Assembly (NCBI GenBank): GCA_039030335.1
Contig: JBCCEJ010000011.1
Coordinates: 47,011 to 111,010, forward strand
Reading direction: 5' to 3'
DNA length: 64,000 nucleotides
DNA from: JBCCEJ01 sp039030335
GTDB taxonomy: Bacteria; Pseudomonadota; Gammaproteobacteria; HK1
The notes beneath the pieces are model-generated. The model had not been told where the DNA came from. It ran no database searches and saw nothing but the letters and a program-made list of their open reading frames with translations. Shown here one piece after another: positions 27,339 through 37,300 of this stretch (position 1 is its first letter; every line of letters starts with the position of its first letter). The position numbers and the translations under genes are program-made.

Positions 27339-28151
27339 ATGACCCCGCGACACACGCCGCGCAAGCGCTTCGGTCAGCATTTCTTGCACGAGCAAGGCGT
27401 TATCGACCGCATCGTTGCGGCTGTAGAACCGCGTGCGAACGAAGCGGTGCTGGAGATCGGGCCCGGAGAAGGCGCCTTGACTGAACGGCTGCTGGCGAGC
27501 GGCGTGCACGTGACCGCCGTTGAGGTCGATCGCGATCTGGCTCGGCAACTTCGGGAGCGGTTCGGCGGTTGGCCGTTTCATCTCGTGGAGGCAGACGTGC
27601 TGCGCCTGTCGCTCGTCGACCTCGCGGAGCAGGGACAGCCGTTTCGCGTCGTCGCGAACCTCCCGTACAACATTTCCACCCCCGTCATGTTTCAGTTGCT
27701 GGACAGCATTTCGGTTATTACCGACTTGCATCTGATGGTGCAAAAGGAAGTGGCTGAACGGCTGTCTGCCGGACCGGGAATCCGGCAATACGGTCGTTTG
27801 GGAGTCATGGCGGCCGTGCACGGACAGGTTCAACGGCTATTCGACGTAGCGCCGGGGGCGTTTCGTCCGCCGCCGAAAGTCACGTCGAGTGTCATTCGCA
27901 TCACGCCGCACGCCGATCCACTGGTCGGACCCGCCCTGATGCCGGCATTCAGCGCACTCGTGAAACGTTGTTTTTCGCAGCGTCGCAAGACGCTGCGGCG
28001 CATTTTGAGCGGCACCGTCGGGACTGACCAGTTGCAGGCACTTGGATTGGACCCGTCCGCGCGCCCTGAAACCTTGAGCGTGAAGCAGTTTCGCGACCTC
28101 TCACAGGCGCTTCACCGCGCAGCCGGAGTTACCCACAGTTGCTGTGGATAA
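27339..28151 (+). CDS. rsmA: 16S rRNA dimethyladenosine transferase RsmA (KsgA)
   Basis: 270 residues. It dimethylates two adjacent adenosines in the 3' hairpin of 16S rRNA, a late check in 30S assembly. Motifs: RKRFGQHFLHE, SAM-binding VLEIGPGEGALTERLL, the catalytic NLPYNIS loop and FFVPPPKVTSSVIRI-like FRPPPKVTSSVIRI. The start is 5 bases after the pdxA stop. The apaG-apaH genes that follow in E. coli are absent. The last codons overlap a sequence with DnaA-box-like repeats (28129-28151). Confidence 0.96.
   Translation: MTPRHTPRKRFGQHFLHEQGVIDRIVAAVEPRANEAVLEIGPGEGALTERLLASGVHVTAVEVDRDLARQLRERFGGWPFHLVEADVLRLSLVDLAEQGQPFRVVANLPYNISTPVMFQLLDSISVITDLHLMVQKEVAERLSAGPGIRQYGRLGVMAAVHGQVQRLFDVAPGAFRPPPKVTSSVIRITPHADPLVGPALMPAFSALVKRCFSQRRKTLRRILSGTVGTDQLQALGLDPSARPETLSVKQFRDLSQALHRAAGVTHSCCG
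28129..28151. repeat. Inverted pair of DnaA-box-like 9-mers
   Basis: TTACCCACA at 28129-28137 and TGTGGATAA (reverse complement TTATCCACA, a perfect DnaA box) at 28143-28151 form an inverted arrangement with CCACAG/CTGTGG arms around TTG. The second overlaps the rsmA stop codon. Nothing else here suggests an origin. Confidence 0.4.
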
Positions 28152-28462
28152 ATATGTGGAGAAAGTGGGGCCAACAACCATTTCCCCGCAGCGAGGCTGA
28201 CGGGACAACAGATTGGTTACATATTGACCTATGGCGACGTCTGGCTACAAATCAACGACTTACGGGCGCCTCGCCGATTTGATGGGCGAGGGCGTAAAAC
28301 TATTGACATCGCGAAAAAGCTGCAATTTTCGCTTGTGCATAAACGTGCGGCGAAACTCAGCTTTGAAAGCTAAACTCTTGTTCGAGCATGACTTTCCGAG
28401 AAACCTGAGAATTAGACTTAAGTTGACAGAAGTGCAGCGCCTCGACCAACACCGTCAGGCAG
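28152..28462. other. AT-richer intergenic stretch with a possible promoter and hairpin
   Basis: About 311 bases between convergent rsmA and the cNMP-rhodanese gene, visibly richer in A/T than its surroundings. On the plus strand there is TTGACA at 28303-28308 and a 7-bp inverted repeat (GCGAAAA 28311-28317, TTTTCGC 28326-28332). A second TTGACA lies at 28423-28428. A small RNA is possible but no convincing -10 or terminator is visible. No protein-coding frame is credible. Confidence 0.35.
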
Positions 28463-29536
28463 CTAGCCTCCGGCCCCGGCCGCCTGAGGAATGGCCTGCA
28501 GGCCGCCGCTCAGCACGCAGCCATCGAAGCCGCGCTCGGTCAGCAGGTACGCTGCCGCTGAAGCACGCCGTCCGGTCTCGCAGTAGCAGACGTATTTCTT
28601 ATTCTTGTCGAGAGTCTCTGACTTCAGACGGAGCATGAACAACGGCATGTTGACGCTGCCCTTGATACTGCCGGCCTTGTGCTCGCTTTCGAGTCTGACA
28701 TCCAGCAGCACAGCTCCCTCCCGGACCATGTCTTTGGCCTGGTCGAGATTGACTTCCTGAAGCATCGGATCTTTGAGCAACTCTTCGAAGTCGCTCTTGG
28801 ACAGGCGCATGAGCAACCCGTCGGTCTCGGCAGCTACGTTGGCGTTGCGGCGGCCTTCCGACAGCAGTGCCTCCTCACCGAAAGCATCGCCGTCTTTCAA
28901 CTCGGCCAGCGTGACGACCGAGCCTGAGGCTGCTTCGCGAGTCACTTTGCAGCGGCCCCGGCTGATGATGTAGTAGTAGTCGCCTTCCTCACCCTGCTTG
29001 ACGATGTTCTGTCCGGCCGACACGGGCAGTTCCTGCAGGCGCATGAACATCGCTTGAATATTCGCGGGCGGAATCTTCAGAAAGGCTTTAGATTGAAGGA
29101 TTCGGGTCATCCAGTCGCCCGTTTCGTCCTCTTCGGATTCTTCGACCTGGATATCGGAAACTTCGATTCCAGACAGCTGGTCCCAGGTTAAGAGGATATC
29201 GAGCAGGTCGCTGTCGAAACGCGTTACGGTGCAGTTCGACCTGGTCCGGGCGCTGACTTGTCGCGGCTGCTGGTTTGCGAGCGCATGGCGGGCCTCTTGC
29301 GACCCGCTCTTGACCGAACCCTGGTTGCCGTCGTCGTTGAAGAGCTCTACTTCGCCCTCCAGCAGGTAAACGGCCTTGTTGTCTCGTTCACCTGCTTTGA
29401 ACAGCAGCCGGCCAGCCGGAATTTCTTCTTTTATCGCCTTACGGGCAAGTTCTTCGAAGTTCTCGGCATTGAGCGCACTCGGTGGTACGAGCGTTCGCAG
29501 AACCTGCTTTTCGACGAGCTTGTCAGCGGAGGCCAT
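28463..29536 (-). CDS. Double cyclic nucleotide-binding domain protein with C-terminal rhodanese
   Basis: 357 residues with three domains. The first cNMP-binding fold (about 30-115) is degenerate (LFKAGERDNKAVYLLEGEVELF). The second (about 145-250) is canonical: VSAGQNIVKQGEEGDYYYIISRGRCKV, then the phosphate-binding cassette GDAFGEEALLSEGRRNANV. Residues about 258-350 are a rhodanese: LLDVRLESEHKAGSIKGSVNMPLFMLR with the active-site loop CYCETGRRAS (catalytic Cys present). It probably couples cAMP or cGMP binding to persulfide transfer or redox output in the cytosol. The gene stands on the minus strand downstream of the PII gene. Confidence 0.9.
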   Translation of the reverse strand: MASADKLVEKQVLRTLVPPSALNAENFEELARKAIKEEIPAGRLLFKAGERDNKAVYLLEGEVELFNDDGNQGSVKSGSQEARHALANQQPRQVSARTRSNCTVTRFDSDLLDILLTWDQLSGIEVSDIQVEESEEDETGDWMTRILQSKAFLKIPPANIQAMFMRLQELPVSAGQNIVKQGEEGDYYYIISRGRCKVTREAASGSVVTLAELKDGDAFGEEALLSEGRRNANVAAETDGLLMRLSKSDFEELLKDPMLQEVNLDQAKDMVREGAVLLDVRLESEHKAGSIKGSVNMPLFMLRLKSETLDKNKKYVCYCETGRRASAAAYLLTERGFDGCVLSGGLQAIPQAAGAGG

Positions 29537-29767
29537 AAACCTTCATGCCCTGAGTAAGACTTGAGCGGAGCCCGATATTCTAGGTCGGGGAACGCGCGAA
29601 GGATAGACCCGTAATGAGCAGACGTCCGGTGATGGTGATTCCACCGCCCGGCAGCGTGGTTTGATTCTGTAGGGACGTGTTGCCCGCGACGGGCGGTCTG
29701 CCCGTACGGCATGGCAACGGTCCCCGAAACGGCGCGTTGACGCCGTGCTTGGTCGCGGCTTCTTGCG

Positions 29768-30106
29768 CTACAGCGCTTCGCTTTGAACTTCGCCAGTCCG
29801 GATGCGAATAGCGTGCTCCAGCTCGACAACGAAGATCTTGCCGTCGCCGATCTTGCCAGTCTGCGCGGCGTTGCTGATGGCCTCGAGCACCTCCTCCAGA
29901 CGTTCGCTGTCGACCGCGATTTCGAGTTTTACCTTGGGCAGAAAGTCGACCGCATACTCGGCACCTCGGTAGAGCTCGGTGTGGCCTTTCTGGCGACCGA
30001 AACCCTTTACCTCGGTCACCGTCATGCCCTGCACACCGAGCGCGCTAAGCGCCTCGCGGACATCGTCCAGCTTGAACGGTTTGATGATGGCAGTAACGAG
30101 CTTCAT
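29768..30106 (-). CDS. PII nitrogen regulatory protein (GlnB/GlnK type)
   Basis: 112 residues from MKLVTAIIKPFKLDDVREAL, the family's usual length. The T-loop GFGRQKGHTELYRGAEYAVDFLPK has the uridylylation tyrosine (RGAEY). The C-terminal TGKIGDGKIFVVELEHAIRIRTGE is the nucleotide-binding region. It would sense ATP/ADP and 2-oxoglutarate and regulate glutamine synthetase or AmtB. No amtB, glnD or glnA is adjacent, so GlnB rather than GlnK is not decided. A longer open frame to 30334 has no homology. Confidence 0.96.
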   Translation of the reverse strand: MKLVTAIIKPFKLDDVREALSALGVQGMTVTEVKGFGRQKGHTELYRGAEYAVDFLPKVKLEIAVDSERLEEVLEAISNAAQTGKIGDGKIFVVELEHAIRIRTGEVQSEAL

Positions 30107-30360
30107 GAATGCTTCTCTCACAGGGTTACGGAGTTCCTGCGAATACACAGCATGGAACGTGCCAAACCTGAGAACGGGCTGAAAAGGGACTCTGGAACAC
30201 ATTGCGCACCAGTTGAGTGCAAAGCGCCATGTATAGCGCACCACTATTGTGCGCTCATTCGCTTTGGTTACTGCTGGGGCGGCGTCGCGATCTCGCCTAT
30301 AGTTTCCCCATCGCACACCAACTTCAGGAAACACGGTCGCATGACCCGTTTCCCGGGATT

Positions 30361-30609
30361 ATGTTGAAACCCAGACACCTTGATGAACTGAGTCGCCGAG
30401 TCCTGGATAACCTGCCAGAGGGTCTGGCAGCGGTCCACGAAGATATGCGCCAGAACTTGCGGGCCGCCGTGACGACCGCTGTGCAGCGTATGGATCTCGT
30501 ATCTCGCGAAGAGTTCGACGTTCAGGCCGGCGTCTTGCGGCGCACACGGGAGAAACTTGAGGCCCTGGAGCGGCGCGTCGCCGAACTGGAATCCGCATCG
30601 CGGGGCTGA
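30361..30609 (+). CDS. ubiK: Ubiquinone biosynthesis accessory factor UbiK (BMFP-domain)
   Basis: 82 residues, very small and mainly helical. The N-terminal LKPRHLDELSRRVLDNLPEGLAAVHEDMRQNLRAAVTTAV and the coiled-coil RREKLEALERRVAELE tail are the BMFP (YqiC) signature; homologues are called UbiK and assist the ubiquinone biosynthesis complex. The ATG at 30361 fits the family start, although no strong Shine-Dalgarno precedes it. It is divergent from the PII gene. Confidence 0.9.
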   Translation: MLKPRHLDELSRRVLDNLPEGLAAVHEDMRQNLRAAVTTAVQRMDLVSREEFDVQAGVLRRTREKLEALERRVAELESASRG

Positions 30610-30663
30610 ACCGCCGCGGCAGCGGGCCTCAGCCAACCGTCGGGACGTTTTGCTGCCGATCGA

Positions 30664-32214
30664 TCATTCGCGAAGGTGGTCTGCCAGCCAGCCGTTCGCG
30701 TCGTAGTCCGCCATGCACCGATCGACCAGGTCACAATAGCGCTGCGTATCGCCGCGCAGGCCCGCGAAGCGCAGCGCATCGAGCCGCTGCTGCTCCTGAT
30801 TGCCGGCATAGTTGCGCTCGTAGAGCGCGTGACGCCCGGCGAACTCTGAATACAGGGCATCCCACACGAGCTTGAACAGCTTGATCCGGTCCTTCCCATC
30901 CAGATTGGTGCCACGATAGTACCGGGCGATGACCTCTGCGAGTTCCGGCTGGTGCAGGTCGGCCACGCTGGACACGGTGAACGACGGAGCCCCGGCAAGA
31001 ATCGACTCGAACAGTGCACGCACGCGGTCCCAGGCGTTGGTCATATAGAGCCGGTTGGCGGCGGCTGTCTGGATACGCGGTACGACGGTCGCCCCGATGC
31101 CAGGTTCCGGATCGGCCACCATCGCGGTACTGAGTGCCCACAGCAGGTCCCGCATGGCGATCAGTTCCCCGGCCGCCGCCTGGACGCCACGGAACCCGTC
31201 GGTTCCCGAGGCCGCAGTTCCCTTCAACAGCAGGCCAGCGCAGAACTCCAGCTTGATCGCGAGTCGCACACACGCCTGGAGGTTGAATCGATTGAAGAAA
31301 CCTGACTCCGCATAGAAGCCCTTGGCGCGCTCTACATCGCGGTAGACCAACACGTTCTCCCATGGCACGAACGCGTTCTCGAAGACCACGGCGGCATCGT
31401 TCTCGTCGAAACGGCTCGCGAGGGGTGCGTCGAACGGGCTCCGCGCGGCGGCTTCGTACGACGGCCTGGATATGAGCTTCAGGCCGGGTGTGTTCATGTC
31501 GACGATGAAGACCAGCGCCATGTCCTCGTCGCGGCCAGCCTCCATCCGTGCCGCGACGCCGCTGTTCAGGGCGACGAAGGTAGCGTGTGTCAGCGCCGAT
31601 CCGGTTGCGACCATTTTGGCGCCGCTGACGTAGATGCCACGGTCATCTTCCCGCTCCACGCTCACGAACACATCGCGCACATCGATGCGCGCCTTGCCGC
31701 GGTCTACCGGGGGATCGATCAGCACGTGATTCATATAGAGACAGGTGCTGGCGCAACGGTGATACCAGGCGAGCGCATGATCGGCAAACTCGCCGTAGAA
31801 GGCGTGGCCCTCTGCCAGCTGCGCCATGAACGCGGCTTTGTAGTCCGGTGTGCGTCCCATCCAGCCGTACGTCATCCGCTGCCATAGCGCGATGGCGTCG
31901 CGGGACTGACTCAGTTCTGCGGCGCTATAGCTCGGTTTGAAGAAGTGATGCGTGCGTTGCCCGAAGCGATCGAGGCCTGTCAAGGTCGCCCGGTGTTCTG
32001 CCGCGTGCAGCGCGTCGTAGAGCTGGGCGATAGAGCGTGCACTATTTTTGAACGCGGGGTGATCCGCGATGTTGCGGATGCGCTCGCCGTCGTACCAGAC
32101 CTCGCGGCCATCATCGAGGCTCGCCAGGTAGGTGCTGCCATCCAACAGGTTGCTGGTCGCTTCGGGTCCGGCGAGTGTGCCGTCATGCCGGCCTGCTTCG
32201 TGGATGTCATTCAT
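30664..32214 (-). CDS. 4-hydroxyphenylacetate 3-hydroxylase (HpaB)-family protein
   Basis: About 516 residues from MNDIHEAG; the frame is open upstream to 32274. It has the HpaB/acyl-CoA-dehydrogenase-like fold: LFVALNSGVAARMEAGRDEDMALVFIVDMNTPGLKLISRPSYE, the FENAFVPWENVLVYRD motif and AIKLEFCAGLLLKGT. HpaB-type enzymes use FADH2 supplied by a separate reductase (HpaC) to hydroxylate phenols. No reductase gene is nearby. The C-terminal RIKLFKLVWDALYSEFAGRHALYERNYAGNQEQ is also typical. The substrate is unknown. It is divergent from the ArsR-methyltransferase fusion. Confidence 0.88.
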   Translation of the reverse strand: MNDIHEAGRHDGTLAGPEATSNLLDGSTYLASLDDGREVWYDGERIRNIADHPAFKNSARSIAQLYDALHAAEHRATLTGLDRFGQRTHHFFKPSYSAAELSQSRDAIALWQRMTYGWMGRTPDYKAAFMAQLAEGHAFYGEFADHALAWYHRCASTCLYMNHVLIDPPVDRGKARIDVRDVFVSVEREDDRGIYVSGAKMVATGSALTHATFVALNSGVAARMEAGRDEDMALVFIVDMNTPGLKLISRPSYEAAARSPFDAPLASRFDENDAAVVFENAFVPWENVLVYRDVERAKGFYAESGFFNRFNLQACVRLAIKLEFCAGLLLKGTAASGTDGFRGVQAAAGELIAMRDLLWALSTAMVADPEPGIGATVVPRIQTAAANRLYMTNAWDRVRALFESILAGAPSFTVSSVADLHQPELAEVIARYYRGTNLDGKDRIKLFKLVWDALYSEFAGRHALYERNYAGNQEQQRLDALRFAGLRGDTQRYCDLVDRCMADYDANGWLADHLRE

Positions 32215-32395
32215 CAGTTCGGTTTCGCGCCCGCGTGTCGCTCCGACGCTACGCATCGGCGCACGGGCGCGCAAGTGTGGTCTGGAACGGTCGCGCTTTG
32301 TGCCTGGGTACTGGATGACCGGGCCGGTCAGCGTCGGGGATCGCGAATCACGTCGGAGCCGGGTATCCCGCTGATTCGCTATTTGCTTATAGATA

Positions 32396-32409
32396 TAAAG
32401 ATATGTTTA
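32396..32409. promoter_or_regulatory. AT-rich near-palindrome upstream of the metF-metH unit
   Basis: TAAAGATATGTTTA at 32396-32409 is symmetric at 12 of 14 positions and lies about 30 bases before the ArsR-methyltransferase ATG, in a strongly AT-rich patch. ArsR-type regulators of the methionine/SAH cycle (SahR) bind AT-rich palindromes of similar shape, so it is a candidate operator. Confidence 0.4.
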
Positions 32410-32440
32410 AGTAAATAAGACATCAAATGGAGACCTTGGC

Positions 32441-33424
32441 ATGGATCAGTTGCTTGCGGTGTTGAGAGCCGCCGGGGAGCGCACCCGGCTGAGATTGCTC
32501 GCCCTCCTGCAGCACAACGAACTGGCCGTGAACGAAATTGGCCGCATCGTCGGGCAGAGCCAGCCACGCGTCAGCCGTCATTTGAAGCTGCTCTGCGAGG
32601 CCGGCCTTCTGGAGCGCTTTCAGGAAGGCGCCTGGGTCTTCTACCGGCTGGCTGAGCACGGCCCGAATGCAGCTCTGGTGCACACGATCGCGGGTCTGAT
32701 CCCCGCGGAGGATCCAGAACTGCTGCGGGACTGCGAGCGACTGGAGGCAGTCACTCGGGAACGCGCCGACCAAGCCGAGCGCTACTTCGGCAAAGTGGCC
32801 TCCCGGTGGGACGAAATTCGTGGTCTGCACGTCGATGACGCTTCCATCGAGGCCGCCATTCTCGAGGCGGCCGGCAGTACGCCAATTCAAGATTTCCTCG
32901 ATCTCGGCACCGGCACCGGACGCATCCTCGAGCTGTTTGCGGATCGCGTTCAGCAGGGCTCAGGGGTGGATATGAGCCGCGAAATGCTCGTTGTCGCACG
33001 CAACCGCCTGGAGCGTAGCGGTCTCCGGAATTGCCGCGTACGGCAGGGCAACATCTACCAGCTCGACCTGCCCGCGGCGAGCGTTGACCTGATCACTATC
33101 CACCACGTTCTGCACTTCCTGGACCGGCCTGGCGAAGCACTTGCGGAAGCGGCTCGCCTGCTGCGGCCGGGGGGGCGCTTGATAACGGCCGATTTTGGTC
33201 CGCACGACATCGAGATGCTGAGAGCGGAGCACGCGCATCGGCGCCTCGGCTTCACCGACGCTGAGATCGAGGGATGGTATGCGGACGCTGGTCTCACCAA
33301 TGTCGAAATCCGCTATCTCACCGCGCAAGAGGGGGACGCGGATCGACCTTTGACTACGGCGATATGGACCGCTACACGCAGCGCCGCCGAAGTTTTGCCT
33401 TTCGATCGGGAGCACCGCCAATGA
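32441..33424 (+). CDS. ArsR-family regulator fused to a SAM-dependent methyltransferase
   Basis: 327 residues. Residues 1-90 are a winged helix of the ArsR type (LRLLALLQHNELAVNEIGRIVGQSQPRVSRHLKLLCEAGLLERFQEGAWVFYRL). Residues about 135-315 are a class I methyltransferase with motif I FLDLGTGTGRILELF and ITIHHVLHFLDRPGEALAEAARLLRPGG. The fusion lies directly before metF (ATGA overlap at 33421-33424) and metH, so it probably senses SAM or SAH and controls the methionine cycle. GGAG stands 8 bases before the ATG. Whether the domain methylates anything is unknown. Confidence 0.88.
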   Translation: MDQLLAVLRAAGERTRLRLLALLQHNELAVNEIGRIVGQSQPRVSRHLKLLCEAGLLERFQEGAWVFYRLAEHGPNAALVHTIAGLIPAEDPELLRDCERLEAVTRERADQAERYFGKVASRWDEIRGLHVDDASIEAAILEAAGSTPIQDFLDLGTGTGRILELFADRVQQGSGVDMSREMLVVARNRLERSGLRNCRVRQGNIYQLDLPAASVDLITIHHVLHFLDRPGEALAEAARLLRPGGRLITADFGPHDIEMLRAEHAHRRLGFTDAEIEGWYADAGLTNVEIRYLTAQEGDADRPLTTAIWTATRSAAEVLPFDREHRQ

Positions 33425-34353
33425 AACCACCGAATTCTTCGCATCTGCCGCCACCTCGCACCTCGGTGTCCTTTGAGTTCTTTCCGCCGCATACGCAGGA
33501 GATGGAGGCAACACTCTGGGCAGCCATCGAGCGGCTGGCGCCGATCGGCCCCTCTTTTGTCTCCGTTACCTACGGCGCCGGCGGTTCGACGCGCGAGCGG
33601 ACTCACGCGACCTTGGAGCGGCTGATGTCGGAGACGACTCTTCGCGCTGCGGCGCACCTCACCTGTGTGGACGCCAGCCGCGCGGACGTCGACCAGGTAG
33701 TCGAACGATACCGCGATGCCGGTGTTCGCCACATCGTCGCGCTGCGAGGTGATACGCCGCAGCAGGCGCACCCGACGTTACAACCACAGTCAGCGACCGG
33801 ATATCGCGACGCCCTTGCATTGATCGAAGGGATCCGGCGCATTGATCCGGATATGGAACTAAGCGTCGCGGCCTACCCGGAGGTACACCCTCGGGCTGCC
33901 TCTGCCCGCGCCGATCTGGACTGGCTCAAACGCAAGATCGACGCAGGTGCGACTCGCGCGATCACGCAGTTTTTCTTCGAGGCCGACACCTTCCTGCGTT
34001 TCCTGGACCGTGCCGCGGCTGCTGGTATCACGATACCGATCGTGCCGGGCATTTTGCCCGTCACCAACTTCGCCACCGTAGAGCGGTTTGCGCAGAGTTG
34101 CGGCGCCCGCGTGCCGCCTTGGCTGGCAGAGACTTTCGGCGGACTCGACGACGATCCGAAAACCCGCCAGCTGGTCGCGGCGAGTACCGCCATCGATCTC
34201 TGCCGGGCTTTGCAGCGAAGTGGTGTCAACGACTTCCATTTCTACACACTCAATCGGGCTGAGCTGACCCGCTCTATCTGTCACATGCTCGGGGTTCGAG
34301 CGTCGACAGGGCGGGCGGCTCCAGAGTCATCTGACGTCGCCGTTGCGCGTTGA
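33421..34353 (+). CDS. metF: Methylenetetrahydrofolate reductase MetF
   Basis: 310 residues. It reduces 5,10-methylene-THF to 5-methyl-THF with NADH and FAD; that product feeds MetH. Diagnostic: SFEFFPPHTQEMEATLW near the start, FVSVTYGAGGSTRERTHATLE, ALRGDTP, ARADLDWLKRKIDAGATRAITQFFFEADTFLRF and PGILPVTNF, and a C-terminal FHFYTLNRAEL. Its ATG overlaps the stop of the regulator (ATGA), implying translational coupling. It is 40 bases before metH. Confidence 0.96.
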   Translation: MKPPNSSHLPPPRTSVSFEFFPPHTQEMEATLWAAIERLAPIGPSFVSVTYGAGGSTRERTHATLERLMSETTLRAAAHLTCVDASRADVDQVVERYRDAGVRHIVALRGDTPQQAHPTLQPQSATGYRDALALIEGIRRIDPDMELSVAAYPEVHPRAASARADLDWLKRKIDAGATRAITQFFFEADTFLRFLDRAAAAGITIPIVPGILPVTNFATVERFAQSCGARVPPWLAETFGGLDDDPKTRQLVAASTAIDLCRALQRSGVNDFHFYTLNRAELTRSICHMLGVRASTGRAAPESSDVAVAR

Positions 34354-34393
34354 CATCACCCCGCGCCGGCCGTCACCGGAGGATTACAGCGAT

Positions 34394-37300
34394 ATGAGCA
34401 GGGCATTGGCGTCACAATCTGAATTCGAGCGTGCACTCGCCGAACGCATTCTTGTTATGGACGGTGCGATGGGCACGATGATCCAGTCGCTCTCGCTCGA
34501 TGAGTCAGACTTCCGTGGCGACCGTTTTGCGTCGCACGATCAGGACTTGCGCGGCAACAACGATCTGCTGAACCTCACGGCACCCGCACACATCGCCGGC
34601 ATTCACCGCGCCTTCTTCGATGCCGGTGCGGACGTGATTTGCACGAATACCTTTAACTCTACGTCGCTTTCGCAAGCGGACTACGGCCTGGCGTCACTCG
34701 CCTATGAGCTGAACCTGGCTGGCGCCCGAGTTGCCCGATCGGTGGCGGATGAAGCCGGTGATTCCGGCCAGCGCTGGGTCGCCGGAGTTCTGGGCCCAAC
34801 CAGCAGGACGGCCTCGATCTCACCAGACGTCAACGATCCCGGATTCAGGGCGGTGACATTCGAGGACCTGCGCCTCGCCTACCGCGCGGCAGCGGACGGC
34901 CTGGTGGATGGTGGCGCCGACCTGATCATGGTCGAAACCGTGTTCGACACCTTGAATGCGAAGGCGGCGCTCTTCGCGATCGAAGAGTGTTTCGCCGAAC
35001 GCGATGTGCGTTTGCCCATTGTCGTCTCCGGCACGATCACAGATCTCAGCGGTCGCACGCTTTCCGGTCAGACGGTCGAAGCATTCTGGAATTCGATCCG
35101 TCACGTAGCGCCGGCCGCAGTGGGCCTTAACTGTGCGCTCGGCGCCAGTGAGATGCGCCAGTACGTAGCCGAACTCAGCCGCGCCGCCGACGTGCCGGTG
35201 AGTTGTCATCCGAACGCAGGTTTGCCAAACGATCTCGGCGAGTACGACGACACCCCCGAGAACATGGCCGCCATTCTCGGCGGACTCGCGGCTGAGGGGA
35301 TGGTCAACCTCGTCGGTGGATGCTGCGGCACGACGCCAGCACACGTCGCTGCAATCGCAGCCGCGGTTGCAGCGCATGCGCCGCGCCGCGTTCCGACGCT
35401 CAAGCGAGCGACACGCCTCGCCGGACTGGAACCGTTTGTCATCGATGAACAGAGTCTGTTCGTTAACGTCGGCGAGCGCACCAACGTCACCGGCTCGGCG
35501 CGCTTCGCCAAGCTCATCATTGGCGAAGACTTCGAACGAGCGGTCGACGTTGCCCGGGACCAGGTCGAAAACGGTGCCCAGATCGTCGACATCAACATGG
35601 ACGAGGGCATGATTGACTCCGCGGCCGCGATGACGCGGTTTCTGAACCTGCTGGCGGCAGAGCCCGACATCAGCCGCGTGCCTTTCATGATCGATTCGTC
35701 GCGTTGGGATGTGTTGGAAGCGGGTTTGCGATGTGTGCAAGGAAAATGTGTCGTTAACTCGATCAGCCTCAAAGAAGGCGAAGAAGCCTTCATTGAACAG
35801 GCGCGACTCATCAGACGTTACGGTGCCGCCGTCGTCGTCATGGCATTCGATGAGAACGGGCAGGCGGAGACGGTCGACCAACGTGTTGCTGTGTGCACCC
35901 GGGCGTTCCGGATTCTGACCGAGCGGGTGGGCCTGCCGGCTGAAGACATCATCTTCGATCCGAACATCTTCGCGGTCGCAACGGGCATCGATGCGCACGA
36001 CGACTATGGGCGGTCCTTTATCGAAGCCGTTCGTGAGCTGAAGCGCGCTATGCCGGGCGCGCTCTTGTCCGGCGGAGTATCCAATCTTTCGTTCTCGTTT
36101 CGCGGCAATAACGCGTTGCGCGAGGCGATGCACACCGTGTTCCTCTACCACGCCATCGACGCGGGTCTCGACATGGCGATCGTCAATGCCGGCCGTCTGC
36201 CGGTATATGAAGACATCGAACCAGATTTGCGTGCCCGCATCGAGGATGTCGTACTGAACCGTCGTAGCGGCGCGGCGGAACGTTTGCTCGAGGCGGCCCA
36301 GGGCCTCGACTCGCGTACGAAGGCATCTCGCGAAGACCTGGCATGGCGCGAAGGCAGTGTTGGCGAACGAATCCGGCATGCACTGGTGCAAGGGATCGAT
36401 CGCTTTATCGTCGAAGATGCAGAAGAGGCGCGGCTCGCCGCCAAGCGGCCACTGGACGTGATCGAAGGTCCGTTGATGGACGGCATGAACGTCGTGGGCG
36501 ACCTGTTCGGCGACGGCAAGATGTTTCTTCCGCAAGTCGTCAAGAGTGCGCGCGTCATGAAGAAGGCCGTCGCCCACCTCGAACCCTTCATGGAAGACGA
36601 CGGTGCCGGGCGGAGTGCAAAAGGCAGGATCGTTCTCGCGACGGCCAAGGGCGATGTGCACGACATTGGGAAGAACATCGTCGGCGTTGTGCTTCGCTGC
36701 AACGGGTACGACGTCGTCGACCTCGGCGTCATGGTGCCAGGACAGAAAATCCTGGATGCAGCACGCAGTGAATCAGCTGACCTCGTCGGGATATCCGGAC
36801 TCATCACGCCAAGTCTGGATGAGATGTGCCACGTCGCTGCGGAGATGGAGCGGGCATCGTTCGAAATGCCGCTGTTGATCGGCGGTGCGACCACCAGCCG
36901 CGTGCATACGGCAGTAAAGATCGAACCCAATTACAACGGTGCGGTTGTTTATGTGCCTGATGCCTCCCGGGCGGTAGGTGTAGTCAGCCGTTTGATCGGC
37001 AATGGGCGCGACGCCTATGCGGAACAGGTACGCATCGAGTACCGGACAATACGAGAACGGCGTGCGCGCGAACGCCAGGGCGCGCGGCGTACATCCCTGG
37101 TGGACGCGAGGCAGAACCGTCTGCAGATCGACTGGTCAGCGTATCGCGCGCCGGCACCCACATTTACCGGTACACGTGTCTTCAACGAGTACGACCTCAG
37201 CACGCTCCGCGACTACATCGACTGGACTCCCTTCTTCCGGGCCTGGGATCTGGCCGGTGTCTACCCCAGGCTGCTGGATGATGAGGTGATCGGCGCCGCC

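Noticed and set aside
28129..28462. Chromosome origin of replication
   Set aside because: Only two box-like 9-mers and none of the usual origin neighbours (dnaA, dnaN, gidA, parAB, rpmH) are present.
30664..32214. 4-hydroxybutyryl-CoA dehydratase instead of HpaB-type hydroxylase
   Set aside because: The iron-sulfur Cys/His set of that enzyme is not recognisable, while the HpaB-type segments are.
32275..32440. SAM riboswitch upstream of the metF-metH unit
   Set aside because: The leader is short and lacks the conserved helices of known SAM riboswitches; an ArsR-type regulator is a better explanation.
34820..36661. 613-codon open frame antisense to metH
   Set aside because: It lies wholly within metH, has no recognisable motifs, and long antisense frames are expected in GC-rich genes with strong third-position GC.
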